Positions 42,726 to 54,058 are shown, numbered from the stretch's first letter. The stretch is DNA of 64,000 nt from Neiella marina (GCF_002165625.1 NZ_NGNS01000002.1:248001-312000), one strand, 5' to 3'. Notes: a model not told the origin generated them from the letters alone. Program-made: numbers and translations.

Positions 42726-43005
42726 ATGCTTGTCAGACCGAAACCTACCATTTATAACCAAAATAACTCGTTAATGAGGTGGATTACTCACTTGATTTAA
42801 TTCTATGTGAGTGAAAATAAATAAAAAAATTCATCTTAAAAAGTTTTTCTGAGTGATTTTTATTCGACTAATGGCTAATGGAAAGAACTCAAAAACTAAA
42901 CGAGATTGTAGTTGCAAGATTACAAATGTTTTGACGCGACGCTAAATACAAACTGCCTGAACGCCCAAGCAAGAGGCGTGTATAAAACCGAGAAGAGGAC
43001 GCACC

Positions 43006-44313
43006 ATGTCTTTAACACGTGAACAACAAATAGCTGCGATTGAACAAGACTGGCTCACCAACCCACGCTGGAAGGGCGTGACGCGAACGTACAGCGCTGA
43101 AGATGTGGTTAACTTGCGCGGTTCGTTTGTGCCAAGAAATGACTTGGCTCAGCGCGGAGCAGATAAGCTTTGGCAACTGATCAACGGCGATGCCAAAAAA
43201 GGCTATGTCAACTGCTTGGGAGCTTTGACTGGCGGTCAAGCCGTACAGCAAGCCAAAGCAGGGATCGAAGCCATCTATTTATCAGGGTGGCAAGTTGCTG
43301 CCGATGCCAATCTAGCGTCGAGCATGTACCCAGACCAGTCACTTTATCCTGCCAATTCAGTACCAGCGGTCGTTGAGCGGATTAACAACTCGTTTGCTCG
43401 AGCCGATCAGATTCAATGGTCTAATGGCCAAAACCCAGAAACTGGCATTGATTACTTCCTCCCGATCGTTGCCGATGCAGAAGCCGGGTTTGGCGGGGTT
43501 CTCAATGCCTATGAATTGATGAAAAACATGGTCAATGCCGGTGCTGCTGGCGTGCACTTTGAAGATCAGCTGGCGTCGGTGAAAAAGTGCGGCCACATGG
43601 GTGGTAAGGTATTGGTGCCAACCAAAGAGGCCGTGCAAAAACTCATTTCAGCTCGACTTGCCGCTGATGTCGCTGGAACGACAACCTTAGTTATCGCAAG
43701 AACCGATGCCAATGCGGCGGACTTGTTGACCTCTGACTCTGACCCCTATGATCAGGAGTTTATTACCGGTGAACGCACCAGCGAAGGTTTCTATCGAGTG
43801 ACGCCAGGCATTGATCAAGCTATCTCGCGGGGCCTAGCATATGCACCCTACGCCGATATGGTGTGGTGTGAGACTGCAACGCCGTGTTTGCAAGAGGCGA
43901 AGAAATTTGCTGAAGCGATTAAAGCGAAATACCCCGACCAAATCCTAGCTTACAACTGCTCGCCGTCATTCAACTGGCGGAAAAATTTGGATGACACCAC
44001 CATTGCCAAATTCCAGCAAGAGTTGTCGGATATGGGGTACAAGTACCAATTCATTACACTAGCTGGCATTCACAACATGTGGTTTAACATGTTTGAGTTA
44101 GCGCATGCGTATGCGCAAGGTGAAGGTATGCGCCATTATGTTGAAATGGTACAAGAGCCCGAGTTCGCTGCAGCCAATAAGGGGTATACCTTCGTGGCCC
44201 ACCAGCAAGAAGTGGGGACCGGCTACTTTGACAAGGTCACTAACATAATTCAGGGCGGCCAGTCGTCGGTGACGGCGCTTACTGGCAGCACTGAAGAGGC
44301 TCAGTTTAGCTGA
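43006..44313 (+). CDS. aceA: isocitrate lyase AceA
   Basis: 435 residues (E. coli 434). Cleaves isocitrate to glyoxylate and succinate in the glyoxylate shunt. Catalytic [17 protein letters not shown] near residue 190, upstream metal/substrate motif [10 protein letters not shown], and QTKxRxGx-like [14 protein letters not shown] precedes the ATG. Malate synthase (aceB) is not adjacent. A long leader region suggests complex control. Confidence 0.97.
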   Translation: MSLTREQQIAAIEQDWLTNPRWKGVTRTYSAEDVVNLRGSFVPRNDLAQRGADKLWQLINGDAKKGYVNCLGALTGGQAVQQAKAGIEAIYLSGWQVAADANLASSMYPDQSLYPANSVPAVVERINNSFARADQIQWSNGQNPETGIDYFLPIVADAEAGFGGVLNAYELMKNMVNAGAAGVHFEDQLASVKKCGHMGGKVLVPTKEAVQKLISARLAADVAGTTTLVIARTDANAADLLTSDSDPYDQEFITGERTSEGFYRVTPGIDQAISRGLAYAPYADMVWCETATPCLQEAKKFAEAIKAKYPDQILAYNCSPSFNWRKNLDDTTIAKFQQELSDMGYKYQFITLAGIHNMWFNMFELAHAYAQGEGMRHYVEMVQEPEFAAANKGYTFVAHQQEVGTGYFDKVTNIIQGGQSSVTALTGSTEEAQFS

Positions 44314-44385
44314 GCCATCGCGTTCTGGTGATTGCAGCTAGGTGCTTTGCTATTGCTGCAATCAACGGATCACCTCGTGCACTTT

Positions 44386-44411
44386 GGGTGACCATACGGT
44401 CACCCTTTTTT
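44386..44411 (+). terminator. terminator of aceA
   Basis: GGGTGACC (44386-44393) and GGTCACCC (44398-44405) pair over ATAC, followed by TTTTTT. Confidence 0.9.
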
Positions 44412-44412
44412 G

Positions 44413-45006
44413 TTAGTTGGCTGTTTGACAATCCAACCAGGTTGTCAGCTGTGTCATCAATTCAGGGTAGTCTTGAGTGATTGCTCGTTCTAGCTCTGGT
44501 CGGCAATACTGCAAACAAAGTGCACCGATGTCTGCTAAATCGACTTGCCGTTTAAGGCGCAAACTGATTCTGTTTAGCGCGTATAACACCTGTTCTTCAC
44601 TCTGGTAATGACAGAGCCAATTGCCTTCGCTCATCGCCGCTCTCACCTTTTCGTAGCGGGGAGCCATGTGTGGCAGCGGTGTGAGTTGCTGGTAGATGCA
44701 GTGGGCAAATGTAGTGAGTGGCGTCGAACAAAATTCGCTCCAGTGCTGACTCAGTTTATGATCAAGCAGCATGTCGGTAACAATGCCCAGGTAACGGCGC
44801 TGGCCTTGTTTAAACTTTGGACGTATTGATGCTAAATACGGCATTCGATCGCTGTAGGCATCGACTTTTCGATGCAACAAAATGCCCAATTGCACGTCAG
44901 GTGAGAAGTGCAGGTACTGGTTACCACGGACAAAGTCACCCAGCAAAGCGCCCGTTATGCTGGTTTGAGTTGCACTGGCAATATGAAAGTGGGCAAGAAA
45001 ATTCAA
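44413..45006 (-). CDS. acpH: acyl carrier protein phosphodiesterase AcpH
   Basis: 197 residues (E. coli 193). Starts MNFLAHFHIA like all AcpH proteins, with the HD-like metal site residues GDFVRGN and later LLDHKLSQHW. It removes the 4'-phosphopantetheine arm from holo-ACP. The gene stands alone between aceA (convergent) and a small gene. Confidence 0.92.
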   Translation of the reverse strand: MNFLAHFHIASATQTSITGALLGDFVRGNQYLHFSPDVQLGILLHRKVDAYSDRMPYLASIRPKFKQGQRRYLGIVTDMLLDHKLSQHWSEFCSTPLTTFAHCIYQQLTPLPHMAPRYEKVRAAMSEGNWLCHYQSEEQVLYALNRISLRLKRQVDLADIGALCLQYCRPELERAITQDYPELMTQLTTWLDCQTAN

Positions 45007-45070
45007 TCGATGGTCATATTGGTTGCGGCCGATGATTAATCATACTGCTATGGCAACCAGAATAAAGCCA

Positions 45071-45098
45071 AAAAAAAGCCCGCTACTTTTGAGCGGGC
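45071..45098 (-). terminator. terminator of the 39-codon gene
   Basis: On the minus strand GCCCGCT (45098-45092) pairs with AGCGGGC (45084-45078), 7-nt loop, followed by TTTTTTT (45077-45071). It lies about 90 bp beyond the small gene's stop. Confidence 0.88.
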
Positions 45099-45185
45099 AA
45101 ACCAGAAAAGGCTTCAATAACGTGATTCAGCGAATCAATTGGGGGGAAAAGGCGCGTCGGCGAGGTGGTCACCAACGTCGCACAT

Positions 45186-45305
45186 TTACTTGTTGTAAGC
45201 GAAGTTGTATCGCTTAGTAGCAGGTGCCAAAGTTGTTGGCTCTTCAGCTGCAGAAATCTGGTCGCCGGAGAGCACTTTGCTGAAAATATCAATCAAAGGT
45301 TGCAT
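45186..45305 (-). CDS. small protein of 39 residues, unknown function
   Basis: ATG at 45305 preceded by a canonical GGAGGA site. The protein begins MQPLIDIFSKVLSGDQISAA and ends with a basic, aromatic tail (KRYNFAYNK). No signal peptide or membrane helix. It has a near-perfect sigma70 promoter (45351-45379), a leader of about 39 nt and a strong terminator (45071-45098), so it forms a complete transcription unit. I do not recognise the family. It could be a leaderless-function microprotein, or the RNA itself could be the functional product. Confidence 0.72.
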   Translation of the reverse strand: MQPLIDIFSKVLSGDQISAAEEPTTLAPATKRYNFAYNK

Positions 45306-45350
45306 GGTTTGTGTCCTCCAAAGAACTGTGTTCTCGTTTCGTTGATGGGA

Positions 45351-45379
45351 ATAATAGTGTGACATTCATCACGCGTCAA
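45351..45379 (-). promoter_or_regulatory. strong sigma70 promoter of the 39-codon gene
   Basis: Read on the minus strand: TTGACG (45379-45374), 17-bp spacer, TATTAT (45356-45351). Start expected near 45344. The spacer overlaps a CRP-like TGTGA-N6-TCACG. Confidence 0.82.
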
Positions 45380-45431
45380 ACTTTTTTTGTAATTAAATTA
45401 CTTAAAATTGTGAGGTGGGGGCTTTAAACGC

Positions 45432-45461
45432 AAAAAAGAGTGATGCTATTCACTCTTTTTT
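45432..45461. terminator. bidirectional terminator after the CBS gene
   Basis: AAAAAAGAGTG (45432-45442) pairs with CACTCTTTTTT (45451-45461) over an 8-nt loop. On the minus strand it ends the CBS-domain gene. Confidence 0.85.
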
Positions 45462-45486
45462 GGTTGTTTTTGTTGGAATTTTACGG

Positions 45487-45915
45487 TTAGAGCTCGTCGA
45501 TGGGGTCTGGCACAACATTTTCTGCCATTGTCATTAACTGGATGGCAACCTCCACAAAATCGGAGCCGGTCACCATGCCAACTAGCTTGCCATTGTCGAC
45601 CACGGGCAAGCAGCCAAAGCGCTGTCGCTTAAGCAGGCGTGCGGCTTGAACAACACCTGTTTTGGAGCTGATGGTATAAGGATGATCTGTCATAATGGAT
45701 GATACAGGCGCAGAGTCTTGCTCGTTGGCATCCATCCCTCCGTGGCTAAGCACATCACGTTGACTAATGATTCCGAGTAGTTGTTGATCAGAGTCGACGA
45801 CGGGAATATGGCGAATCGGGTGCTCCGACATAAGGTGTTTTGCGTTAGATAGCAAAGCGTCGGGGCCTAGGGTAAATAACTCGGTGTTCATGATTTCATC
45901 AACCTGCATTGTCAT
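45487..45915 (-). CDS. tandem CBS-domain protein
   Basis: 142 residues that are almost entirely two CBS motifs: MNTELFTLGPDALLSNAKHLM...HIPVVDSDQQLLGIISQRDVL and MTDHPYTISSKTGVVQAARLL...CLPVVDNGKLVGMVTGSDFV. Such pairs bind adenine nucleotides or S-adenosyl compounds and act as energy sensors. No enzyme domain is attached, so the partner is unknown. AGGAGA lies before the ATG. Confidence 0.9.
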   Translation of the reverse strand: MTMQVDEIMNTELFTLGPDALLSNAKHLMSEHPIRHIPVVDSDQQLLGIISQRDVLSHGGMDANEQDSAPVSSIMTDHPYTISSKTGVVQAARLLKRQRFGCLPVVDNGKLVGMVTGSDFVEVAIQLMTMAENVVPDPIDEL

Positions 45916-46030
45916 GAGCTTTCTCCTAGTTGACCGTTACACCTCAAGACTATGACTCCGCACAGAGGCAAAGTTTGATTTACTGCAATAAAGCTTCCGA
46001 TACTCCGGTCAAACCAGGAGCAATAGTAAG

Positions 46031-47656
46031 ATGTGTAAAGGCGATCAAAAAATGAATCTCAGCATGACTTTAAAAGCGGCATGTCTATCTGTTTGCTTTT
46101 CTTTTGGCGCCTCGGCTCAGCAGCCATTAGACACGACGACCAAGATTATCGGTGGTGAGGCTGCTGATATTGGTCCTTATGGGTGGATGGCTTCAGTACA
46201 ATTCATTGGCAATGATGGTCAGTTTATCGATCAATCCCAACACTTCTGCGGCGGCTTGCAAATCAATGACGACTGGGTGTTAACCGCTGCCCATTGCCTT
46301 ACCTCGTTTGGTTTGGCTCCCGCAGATCTTGCTGTGGCAGTAGGAGTTGAGCAGCTTAATGCTGTGAATCGTTCGAATCTAAAACGCGTCGAGCAGTTCA
46401 TCGTGCATCCGCAATACGATGAACAGAGCAATGACAATGACGTTGCTCTCATCAAGTTACTGCAATCAAATCCGTTAGCAGAGTATCCAGAGTTGGCGAC
46501 TGCTGCTGAGACATCTGGGTTGGTAAATGGCGACGATTTGCTAGTCCTGGGGTGGGGCGATACCGAGGACGAAGAGTCTCCAGTCAACCAGTTGATGCAA
46601 GCTTTGGTGGCTTATGTTGCTCCTCAACAATGTCGAAATGAATTTAACCGCACAGGAGTCAGTGTCACAGACAACATGCTCTGTGCCGGCGGCAACAATA
46701 GCGCAGATACTTGTTTTGGCGACAGTGGAGGACCACTACTAAACCAAGATAACCATGTTTTTGGCATTACTAGTTGGGGCATTGAATGCGCCGGGCGTTT
46801 TCCTTCTGGCTATGCGCGAGTAGCCAGTTTTTTGCCATGGATTGATGAAACAACGGCGGGTCTTGTGACGACAACGCCATTGTATTTTGGCTTGCTGCCA
46901 ATTGGCCAGTCGACAATACAAACGGTACTGATTACCAATCAGTCGACGGTCACGCCCATTGATATTGGTTCAGCTAGCGTGGCAGGTAACTCCTATTCCA
47001 TTATTACTGACGATTGCTCAAATCAAACATTGCCAGCGCAGCAGCAGTGCGCACTAGAAATCGAGTTTGAAGCACGTAGCCTTAACTCCACTGCCGGAGT
47101 GATTAACTTTGCAACGTCCAGAGAGCCGATTGAAATTGATTTGGTGGCTGATGTCGCCGCTGAGGTGAATTTTGGTAGTGAAGCAGTGCCATCTTCTTTG
47201 GCGACCTTCGCTTTTGGCCAAAGCCAATTCGAGCAACAAGGCGCCGAGTTACTCGCATCTCTGGCAGCGGTTGCTCAAGATGAAACAGATTTATTGATTC
47301 AGTTTGCTGAAGCGGGGCAGGTATCGTTTGACGTTTCTTTCAGCAACGACGAAGGCCAAAGCCTTTGGATTAGCGAACTTGATGGCGATGTTATTGCTAT
47401 TTTTTCTTCTCCAAACGGCAACTTCGACTACCAAGTCTCTGCTGGTGATACCTTGCTCATCAACTACACGGTTACCGAAGTAGGAACCGCCACTATTAGT
47501 GAAATTGAATTTGAACCAGAGCAACAGCCGCCTGCCGATGTATGTTGTACTAACGATGTCATTACCCCATCAGGAGGCGGCGGAGGATTTGGCGAGTTTG
47601 CCATCATGGCGTTAGTCGGTTTGTTGGTCGCGCGGCGTTACCGGATCAGGCGGTAA
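46031..47656 (+). CDS. secreted trypsin-like serine protease with GlyGly-CTERM (VesB-like)
   Basis: 541 residues. Signal peptide (ends ASA, about 29), zymogen cleavage at K38-IIGG, S1 protease domain with triad H88 (LTAAHC), D137 (NDVALI) and S232 (GDSGGP); D226 predicts Arg/Lys specificity. A HYDIN/Ig-like domain follows (about 280-378), then a second beta-rich domain (about 382-500) and a GlyGly-CTERM tail (GGGGGFGEF..., hydrophobic helix, RRYRIRR). The domain order resembles V. cholerae VesB, exported by type II secretion and anchored by rhombosortase. ATG at 46052 is an alternative start. Confidence 0.92.
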   Translation: MCKGDQKMNLSMTLKAACLSVCFSFGASAQQPLDTTTKIIGGEAADIGPYGWMASVQFIGNDGQFIDQSQHFCGGLQINDDWVLTAAHCLTSFGLAPADLAVAVGVEQLNAVNRSNLKRVEQFIVHPQYDEQSNDNDVALIKLLQSNPLAEYPELATAAETSGLVNGDDLLVLGWGDTEDEESPVNQLMQALVAYVAPQQCRNEFNRTGVSVTDNMLCAGGNNSADTCFGDSGGPLLNQDNHVFGITSWGIECAGRFPSGYARVASFLPWIDETTAGLVTTTPLYFGLLPIGQSTIQTVLITNQSTVTPIDIGSASVAGNSYSIITDDCSNQTLPAQQQCALEIEFEARSLNSTAGVINFATSREPIEIDLVADVAAEVNFGSEAVPSSLATFAFGQSQFEQQGAELLASLAAVAQDETDLLIQFAEAGQVSFDVSFSNDEGQSLWISELDGDVIAIFSSPNGNFDYQVSAGDTLLINYTVTEVGTATISEIEFEPEQQPPADVCCTNDVITPSGGGGGFGEFAIMALVGLLVARRYRIRR

Positions 47657-47759
47657 AAGCCGCTTCAGTTGGGTAATTACTTGATCCCTTACCTGTGGCA
47701 CTCTAGACTAGCCGCCGCTTAAATTCCGCCCATTGACCAAGACAACACCGGAGCATCGG

Positions 47760-48806
47760 ATGAAAGTCGCTGATTTCTCGTTTGAATTACCTGACGAGTT
47801 AATTGCCCGTTATCCTCAACCAGATCGCAGTAGTAGCCGATTGCTGTGCCTTGATGGCAACTCCGGTGAGCTTCAGCATCGCCAGTTCACCGACATTATC
47901 GATCATGTTAACCCCGGTGACTTGTTGATTTTCAATGATACTCGAGTGATCCCTGCGCGAGCATTTGGCCGCAAGGTCACTGGTGCCAAACTGGAAGTTT
48001 TGGTTGAGCGAATCATCTCGCCACAACAAGCCCTTGCTCACGTCCGTTGCAGCAAAGCGCCAAAACCCGGCACAGTGATCATCCTCGAAGACAAAGTAGA
48101 GGTGGCAGTTACCGGGCGCCAAGATGCCTTGTTCGAACTTGAGCTAAGCGAGCATCAAAGTTGGCTCGATGTGCTTGAAGACATTGGACACATGCCGCTT
48201 CCGCCATATATCGACCGACCAGATGAAGATTCCGATCGCGAGCGCTACCAAACGGTTTATAACGACAAACCAGGAGCCGTAGCCGCACCGACTGCAGGTC
48301 TGCACTTTACCGATGAGTTGATGGCAGCAATCAAAGCGAAAGGGGCAGACATTGGGTTTGTTACTTTGCATGTTGGCGCCGGCACATTCCAGCCTGTGCG
48401 GGTGGATGATGTCAAAGACCATGTGATGCATGCAGAATGGGCCGATGTACCGCAAGCTACGGTGGATAGAATCAATCAAACGAAAGCTGCTGGTGGTCGC
48501 GTTATTGCGGTGGGAACCACTTCGGTACGCTCACTAGAGTCAGCAGCAAAGGCTTCAGGAGTGGGCAACCAGCTGCAATCGTTTTGTCAGGACACTAGCA
48601 TCTTTATCTATCCTGGCTATCAGTTCCAGTTGGTTGATGCCATGGTGACCAATTTTCACCTGCCGCAATCGACCTTGATCATGTTGATTAGTGCCTTTGC
48701 TGGGTATGATCATGTGATGGCGGCATACAAGGCCGCAGTCGAACAGCAATACCGCTTTTTTAGTTACGGCGATGCCATGTTCATCACGCGTAACGAGCAC
48801 TTATAG
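47760..48806 (+). CDS. queA: tRNA preQ1(34) S-adenosylmethionine ribosyltransferase-isomerase QueA
   Basis: 348 residues. Transfers and isomerises the ribosyl of SAM onto preQ1 at tRNA position 34, giving epoxyqueuosine. Begins [20 protein letters not shown]; carries [43 protein letters not shown] and [18 protein letters not shown] precedes the ATG at 47760; an upstream start at 47733 is unlikely. First gene of the queA-tgt-yajC-secDF cluster. Confidence 0.97.
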   Translation: MKVADFSFELPDELIARYPQPDRSSSRLLCLDGNSGELQHRQFTDIIDHVNPGDLLIFNDTRVIPARAFGRKVTGAKLEVLVERIISPQQALAHVRCSKAPKPGTVIILEDKVEVAVTGRQDALFELELSEHQSWLDVLEDIGHMPLPPYIDRPDEDSDRERYQTVYNDKPGAVAAPTAGLHFTDELMAAIKAKGADIGFVTLHVGAGTFQPVRVDDVKDHVMHAEWADVPQATVDRINQTKAAGGRVIAVGTTSVRSLESAAKASGVGNQLQSFCQDTSIFIYPGYQFQLVDAMVTNFHLPQSTLIMLISAFAGYDHVMAAYKAAVEQQYRFFSYGDAMFITRNEHL

Positions 48807-48876
48807 TGGTAACTAGTAAGTTACTACTTACTTCTCTATAAACAACGAGTCAGCACCGGACTGTTTTTCCGGTTAG

Positions 48877-50025
<1,149 letters not shown>

Positions 50026-50042
50026 CTGTTAAGGAAGTATTC

Positions 50043-50378
50043 ATGAGTCTGTTTATTGCAGATGCCTGGGCTGATTCAGGTGCACAAGCGCAAGGCGGTG
50101 GCTTTGAGTTGATTTTCATGCTGGTAATGTTCGCCGTGATTTTCTATTTCATGGTGTATCGCCCGCAAGCTAAGCGCGTGAAAGATCACAAAGCTTTGGT
50201 TAGCGCGCTGAAAAAAGGCGATGAAGTTCTGACCAATGGTGGTCTGGTTGGCAAAATTGCCAAGGTAAGTGATGACAAAGATTTTGTTGTCATCAGCTTG
50301 GCCGAAGGCCTAGATGTTACTGCTCAAAAAGCAGCTATTTCAGCGGTGCTGCCGAAAGGCACAATGAAGTCACTGTAA
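50043..50378 (+). CDS. yajC: Sec translocon accessory protein YajC
   Basis: 111 residues with one membrane helix (about 21-41: FELIFMLVMFAVIFYFMVY), followed by RPQAKRVKDHKALVSALKKGDEV and a beta-rich cytosolic part (LTNGGLVGKIAKV). YajC associates with SecDF. Begins 17 bp after tgt. Confidence 0.96.
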   Translation: MSLFIADAWADSGAQAQGGGFELIFMLVMFAVIFYFMVYRPQAKRVKDHKALVSALKKGDEVLTNGGLVGKIAKVSDDKDFVVISLAEGLDVTAQKAAISAVLPKGTMKSL

Positions 50379-50399
50379 TAAACTCGGCAGGAGCCGATT

Positions 50400-52250
50400 G
50401 TGTTAAATACAAATCCTATTTGGAAAGTGCTGATGGTGATCCTTGTGGTCGCCATTTGCGCACTTTATGCTTCACCAAACTTATATGGTGAGGATCCCGC
50501 TGTACAGATCTCTGCTGCCCGCGGTGCGACCGTTGAAGCGCAGACCCTAGACACAGTGAAACAAGCCCTTGAGGCCGAAGGCGTTGAATACAAGCGCTTG
50601 ACCCTTGAGAACAATCAAATTGAATTACGCCTGCTTAATTCAGATCAACAGCTACCTGTTCGTGAATTGGTTGCCAATGCCCTCGGTGACCGCTTTGTCG
50701 TGGCGTTGAACCTCGCGCCAGCGACGCCTGAGTGGCTCGAAAGTCTCGGCGCTAGCCCAATGAAGCTAGGACTCGACTTACGTGGCGGTGTTCACTTTCT
50801 GATGGAAGTGGATATGGGCGCTGCGATTGCCAAGACCGAAGAGCAAATGGTGCAGGATTTTCGCTCCGATTTGCGCGAGGAAGGGGTGCGCTACAAAGGC
50901 ATCCGTCAACGTTCGCAAGGTGGCGTAGAGCTGCGTTTTCGTGATGAAGCTGGCCGCGATGAAGGTACCCGTGCCCTCGAGCGTAAGTATCCAGACTTAG
51001 TCTTCACTGATACCGATAGTGACACCGACACCATAGTTACCATGAGTGAGCAGAAGCTGAAAGAAACGCGTGATTACGCTGTTCAGCAGAACATCACTAT
51101 TATCCGTAACCGGGTTAACGAGTTAGGTGTTGCCGAGCCTTTGGTACAACGCCAAGGTGCTGACCGTATTGTGGTTGAATTGCCAGGGGTTCAAGACACT
51201 GCTCGCGCCAAAGAAATCTTAGGTGCTACGGCGACTCTCGAATTCCGCATGCAAGATACCAAGGGCGATGTCGCCGCTGCTGTCGGTGGCCGCTCGATTC
51301 CTGGTAGTCGATTATTTACCGACCGCGATGGCCGTCCGGTACTTCTGAAGAATCGGGTGATCCTGACCGGTGACCATATCGTTGGTGCGCAGTCTGGCTT
51401 TGATGAGTATTCGCGCCCACAGGTAAACATTTCACTGGATGGCAAAGGCGGCAATAAGATGGCTGCGGCCACCAAAGATGCCATTGGCCAACCGATGGCA
51501 ACGGTATTCATCGAATACAAGCCTACCGGCAAACGTGATGCCGATGGCCGCCCAATCTTCGATAAGCAAGAAGAAGTGGTGAACGTTGCGACAATTCAAG
51601 CTCGCCTCGGACGCAGTTTCCGGATTACTGGTATCGACTCTCAAGCAGAAGCGCACAACTTGGCGTTGGTACTGCGTGCCGGTGCCTTGATTGCACCAAT
51701 TCAGATTGTTGAAGAGCGTACTGTTGGTCCAAGCATGGGGGCGGAGAACATTGAACGAGGTCTAACCTCGATCATTTATGGCCTTGCCGCCACCATTGCA
51801 TTCATGCTGTTCTACTATCGTGGTTTTGGCTTGGTTGCCAACGTTGCGTTGGTAATGAACTTGGTACTGATCGTTGGTGTTATGTCGATGCTGCCGGGGG
51901 CGACGTTATCGCTGCCAGGTATCGCCGGTATCGTTTTAACCATTGGTACAGCAGTCGATGCTAACGTGCTTATCTTTGAACGAATACGTGAAGAATTGAG
52001 GGCTGGGCGCTCGGTACAACAGTCGATTCATATGGGTTATTCCAATGCCTTATCATCGATTGCCGATGCCAACATTACCACCTTTATCACGGCGGTTATC
52101 TTGTTCTCTATCGGTAGTGGCCCAGTGAAAGGCTTTGCTTTGACACTGGCTATTGGTCTTGCGACCTCAATGTTTACCGCGATCGTTGGTACGCGTTTGG
52201 TCGTTAACTCAGTTTGGGGCGGTCGCCGTCTCGATAAGCTGCCGATTTAA
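50400..52250 (+). CDS. secD: protein translocase subunit SecD
   Basis: 616 residues (E. coli 615). Uses proton-motive force to pull exported proteins through SecYEG. Helix 1 near the N-terminus, periplasmic P1 domain (from [18 protein letters not shown]), then five helices with the D519-like motif [24 protein letters not shown]. Starts with GTG at 50400 preceded by AGGAG. Confidence 0.97.
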   Translation: MLNTNPIWKVLMVILVVAICALYASPNLYGEDPAVQISAARGATVEAQTLDTVKQALEAEGVEYKRLTLENNQIELRLLNSDQQLPVRELVANALGDRFVVALNLAPATPEWLESLGASPMKLGLDLRGGVHFLMEVDMGAAIAKTEEQMVQDFRSDLREEGVRYKGIRQRSQGGVELRFRDEAGRDEGTRALERKYPDLVFTDTDSDTDTIVTMSEQKLKETRDYAVQQNITIIRNRVNELGVAEPLVQRQGADRIVVELPGVQDTARAKEILGATATLEFRMQDTKGDVAAAVGGRSIPGSRLFTDRDGRPVLLKNRVILTGDHIVGAQSGFDEYSRPQVNISLDGKGGNKMAAATKDAIGQPMATVFIEYKPTGKRDADGRPIFDKQEEVVNVATIQARLGRSFRITGIDSQAEAHNLALVLRAGALIAPIQIVEERTVGPSMGAENIERGLTSIIYGLAATIAFMLFYYRGFGLVANVALVMNLVLIVGVMSMLPGATLSLPGIAGIVLTIGTAVDANVLIFERIREELRAGRSVQQSIHMGYSNALSSIADANITTFITAVILFSIGSGPVKGFALTLAIGLATSMFTAIVGTRLVVNSVWGGRRLDKLPI

Positions 52251-52260
52251 GGAGCCGACA

Positions 52261-53208
52261 ATGTTTCAAATCTTAAAACTCGACAGCGATATCAACTTCA
52301 TGCGTTGGCGCGGTCCTGCCGGCATTTTATCGGCTATTTTGGTCATTGTGTCATTAGCTCTAGTTGGTGTTCGTGGCTTGAACATGGGGCTTGATTTTAC
52401 CGGCGGTACATTGGTTGAACTTGAGTTCTCTAAATCTGTCGTTGCCTCTGATATCCGCGGCGTATTGGAAACTGAAGGCTTTGAGTCGGCAACGGTTCAG
52501 GCTTACGGCTCTAGTCGTGATATGTTGGTGCGTTTGCCTCCGATTGAACAAGCTTCTGCGGAAACCCTAAACAACAAGATTACCGACGTACTGAAAACTC
52601 AGCTTGACGACCAAGTGATTATCAAGCGTACGGAGTTTGTTGGTCCTGTAGTGGGTCAGGAGTTGATGGAATCAGCTCTGCTGGCGATGGTTGTCGCACT
52701 CATCAGTATTCTGATTTATGTCGCCTTTCGTTTCGAGTGGCGCTTGGGTGCAGGTGCTGTGGCGGCTTTGTTCCATGATGTGTCGTTGATCTTCGGTTTC
52801 TATGCCCTGACTCAGTTGGAGTTTAACCTGACCACCGTGGCTGGTGTACTCTCGGTCATTGGTTACTCGCTTAACGACACCATCGTGGTATTTGACCGCA
52901 TTCGGGAAAATTTCCGCAAAGTGCGTAAATTGGGTGAGATTGCGATTACTAATGCATCATTGACCCAAACCCTAAGCCGTACCCTGATTACCTCGTTGAC
53001 TACCCTCGTCGTGCTGTTTGCCTTGTATTTTGCTGGTGGTGAGTTGCTAGCGACATTCTCGGCATCTTTGATCGTTGGTGTTGTGGTCGGTAGCTACTCG
53101 TCGATTTACATTGCTACCACAACGGCGTTGGCTCTTGGTCTCACTCGTGAATCTCTGATTCCAGAGGAAATCGAGAAAGAAGGTGCTGATCAGCAAGCCA
53201 TGCTGTAA
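52261..53208 (+). CDS. secF: protein translocase subunit SecF
   Basis: 315 residues (E. coli 323). LDFTGGTLVEL near the N-terminus, six helices and the conserved VAGVLSVIGYSLNDTIVVFDRIREN with the functional Asp. ATG at 52261, with AAGGAG upstream, follows secD by 10 bp; the longer open frame into secD is rejected. Works with SecD and YajC. Confidence 0.97.
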   Translation: MFQILKLDSDINFMRWRGPAGILSAILVIVSLALVGVRGLNMGLDFTGGTLVELEFSKSVVASDIRGVLETEGFESATVQAYGSSRDMLVRLPPIEQASAETLNNKITDVLKTQLDDQVIIKRTEFVGPVVGQELMESALLAMVVALISILIYVAFRFEWRLGAGAVAALFHDVSLIFGFYALTQLEFNLTTVAGVLSVIGYSLNDTIVVFDRIRENFRKVRKLGEIAITNASLTQTLSRTLITSLTTLVVLFALYFAGGELLATFSASLIVGVVVGSYSSIYIATTTALALGLTRESLIPEEIEKEGADQQAML

Positions 53209-53233
53209 CGACTGAGTTACTAGCTCTTACACA

Positions 53234-53258
53234 AGCGGCCCTGATGGCCGCTTTTTTT
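53234..53258 (+). terminator. terminator after secF
   Basis: AGCGGCC (53234-53240) pairs with GGCCGCT (53246-53252), followed by a T-run. Confidence 0.9.
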
Positions 53259-53358
53259 ATGAGCAATCCTCTGACATAAATTATTACATTGGTCTTTTGA
53301 GCTTGGAGTCGTTTGCTTACGTTTTACCTTTGGCTAGCAACCAAACTGGAGACCAAGC

Positions 53359-53574
53359 ATGACTTTATTATCAAGTATCTTTGCAGTATCCCTTTTGGCC
53401 ACTCCCACCGATGTTGAAGTATTTCGAGTGACCAACTATTACCCGCAACAGCTCGAACTACAATCTTCTGAGTATGCCCAACAAGCTCGCATATTGGTCA
53501 AGTATGAAGTGGGGCGTGATGTTCGAGAAGCCAAACAGCGAGTGCTGGAACAGGCTCAGCAACAACCCAACTGA
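53359..53574 (+). CDS. small exported protein of unknown family, paralogue A
   Basis: 71 residues with a hydrophobic leader (MTLLSSIFAVSLLATPT) that looks like a short signal peptide. The mature part is polar and Gln-rich (QQLELQSSEYAQQARILVKYEV, split by R/Q). It is paralogous to the gene at 53771: both share the leader, then D/V-V-V, Y, QQ..EL, A.......YDV/YEV and V..A..RV.E.A. GGAG precedes the ATG. Function unknown. Confidence 0.6.
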   Translation: MTLLSSIFAVSLLATPTDVEVFRVTNYYPQQLELQSSEYAQQARILVKYEVGRDVREAKQRVLEQAQQQPN

Positions 53575-53770
53575 CCAGTGAATTCGGCGCTCAAGTGCGC
53601 GGTGTTGTTACTAGGTACACAACTTTGTTATTGCAGTAGGGGTGTTGATGTAGAAGGGTAACAATTGATGTCGATTATCAGCTTACGACATATTTGCTTA
53701 CCACCTCGATAGGAACAGCAATCAGAGTTCGGCTTTACTTAGCTGCGGCAAACAACGCTGGAGAGCGACC

Positions 53771-53989
53771 ATGATTATTTCTGCATCTATTGTTATTTCT
53801 GCATTGGCATCCCAACCGGTTGATGTGCCGGTGTATACCGTCAATTATCTACATCAACAACAAACAATCGAGTTACCCCGATATCTGCGACAGGCCCATC
53901 AAGCAATACATTACGACGTGGTGATGGATGTCCATCAAGCGAGGTTGCGCGTTATTGAATCCGCCGAGCAATTATCCAAGGTTGGTTAA
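53771..53989 (+). CDS. small exported protein of unknown family, paralogue B
   Basis: 72 residues, leader MIISASIVISALASQPV, then Gln/His-rich sequence ending VHQARLRVIESAEQL. Paralogue of the 53359 gene. Both starts carry the motif CTGGAGA about 10 bp upstream. The 195 bp between them holds no other gene. Not recognised; probably periplasmic. Confidence 0.6.
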   Translation: MIISASIVISALASQPVDVPVYTVNYLHQQQTIELPRYLRQAHQAIHYDVVMDVHQARLRVIESAEQLSKVG

Positions 53990-54058
53990 TTGCGTCAATG
54001 CAGCTGTTGGTTTGGCAGTAATTGTTGAACGAATTGTGGTCAGCCGCTGGATACAAAA

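Larger units (their letters stand above)
42377..43005. other. AT-rich intergenic region between ppk2 and aceA
   Basis: 629 bp, divergent. Contains a candidate Pho site (42447-42464), a near-FNR site (42712-42725) and a long AT-rich stretch (42770-42860). No gene is supported; short open frames lack ribosome sites. Confidence 0.65.

Noticed and set aside
45358..45373. CRP-like TGTGA-N6-TCACG in the promoter spacer of the 39-codon gene as a separate feature
   Set aside because: One arm is imperfect and the match could follow from the promoter sequence; mentioned only in the promoter entry.
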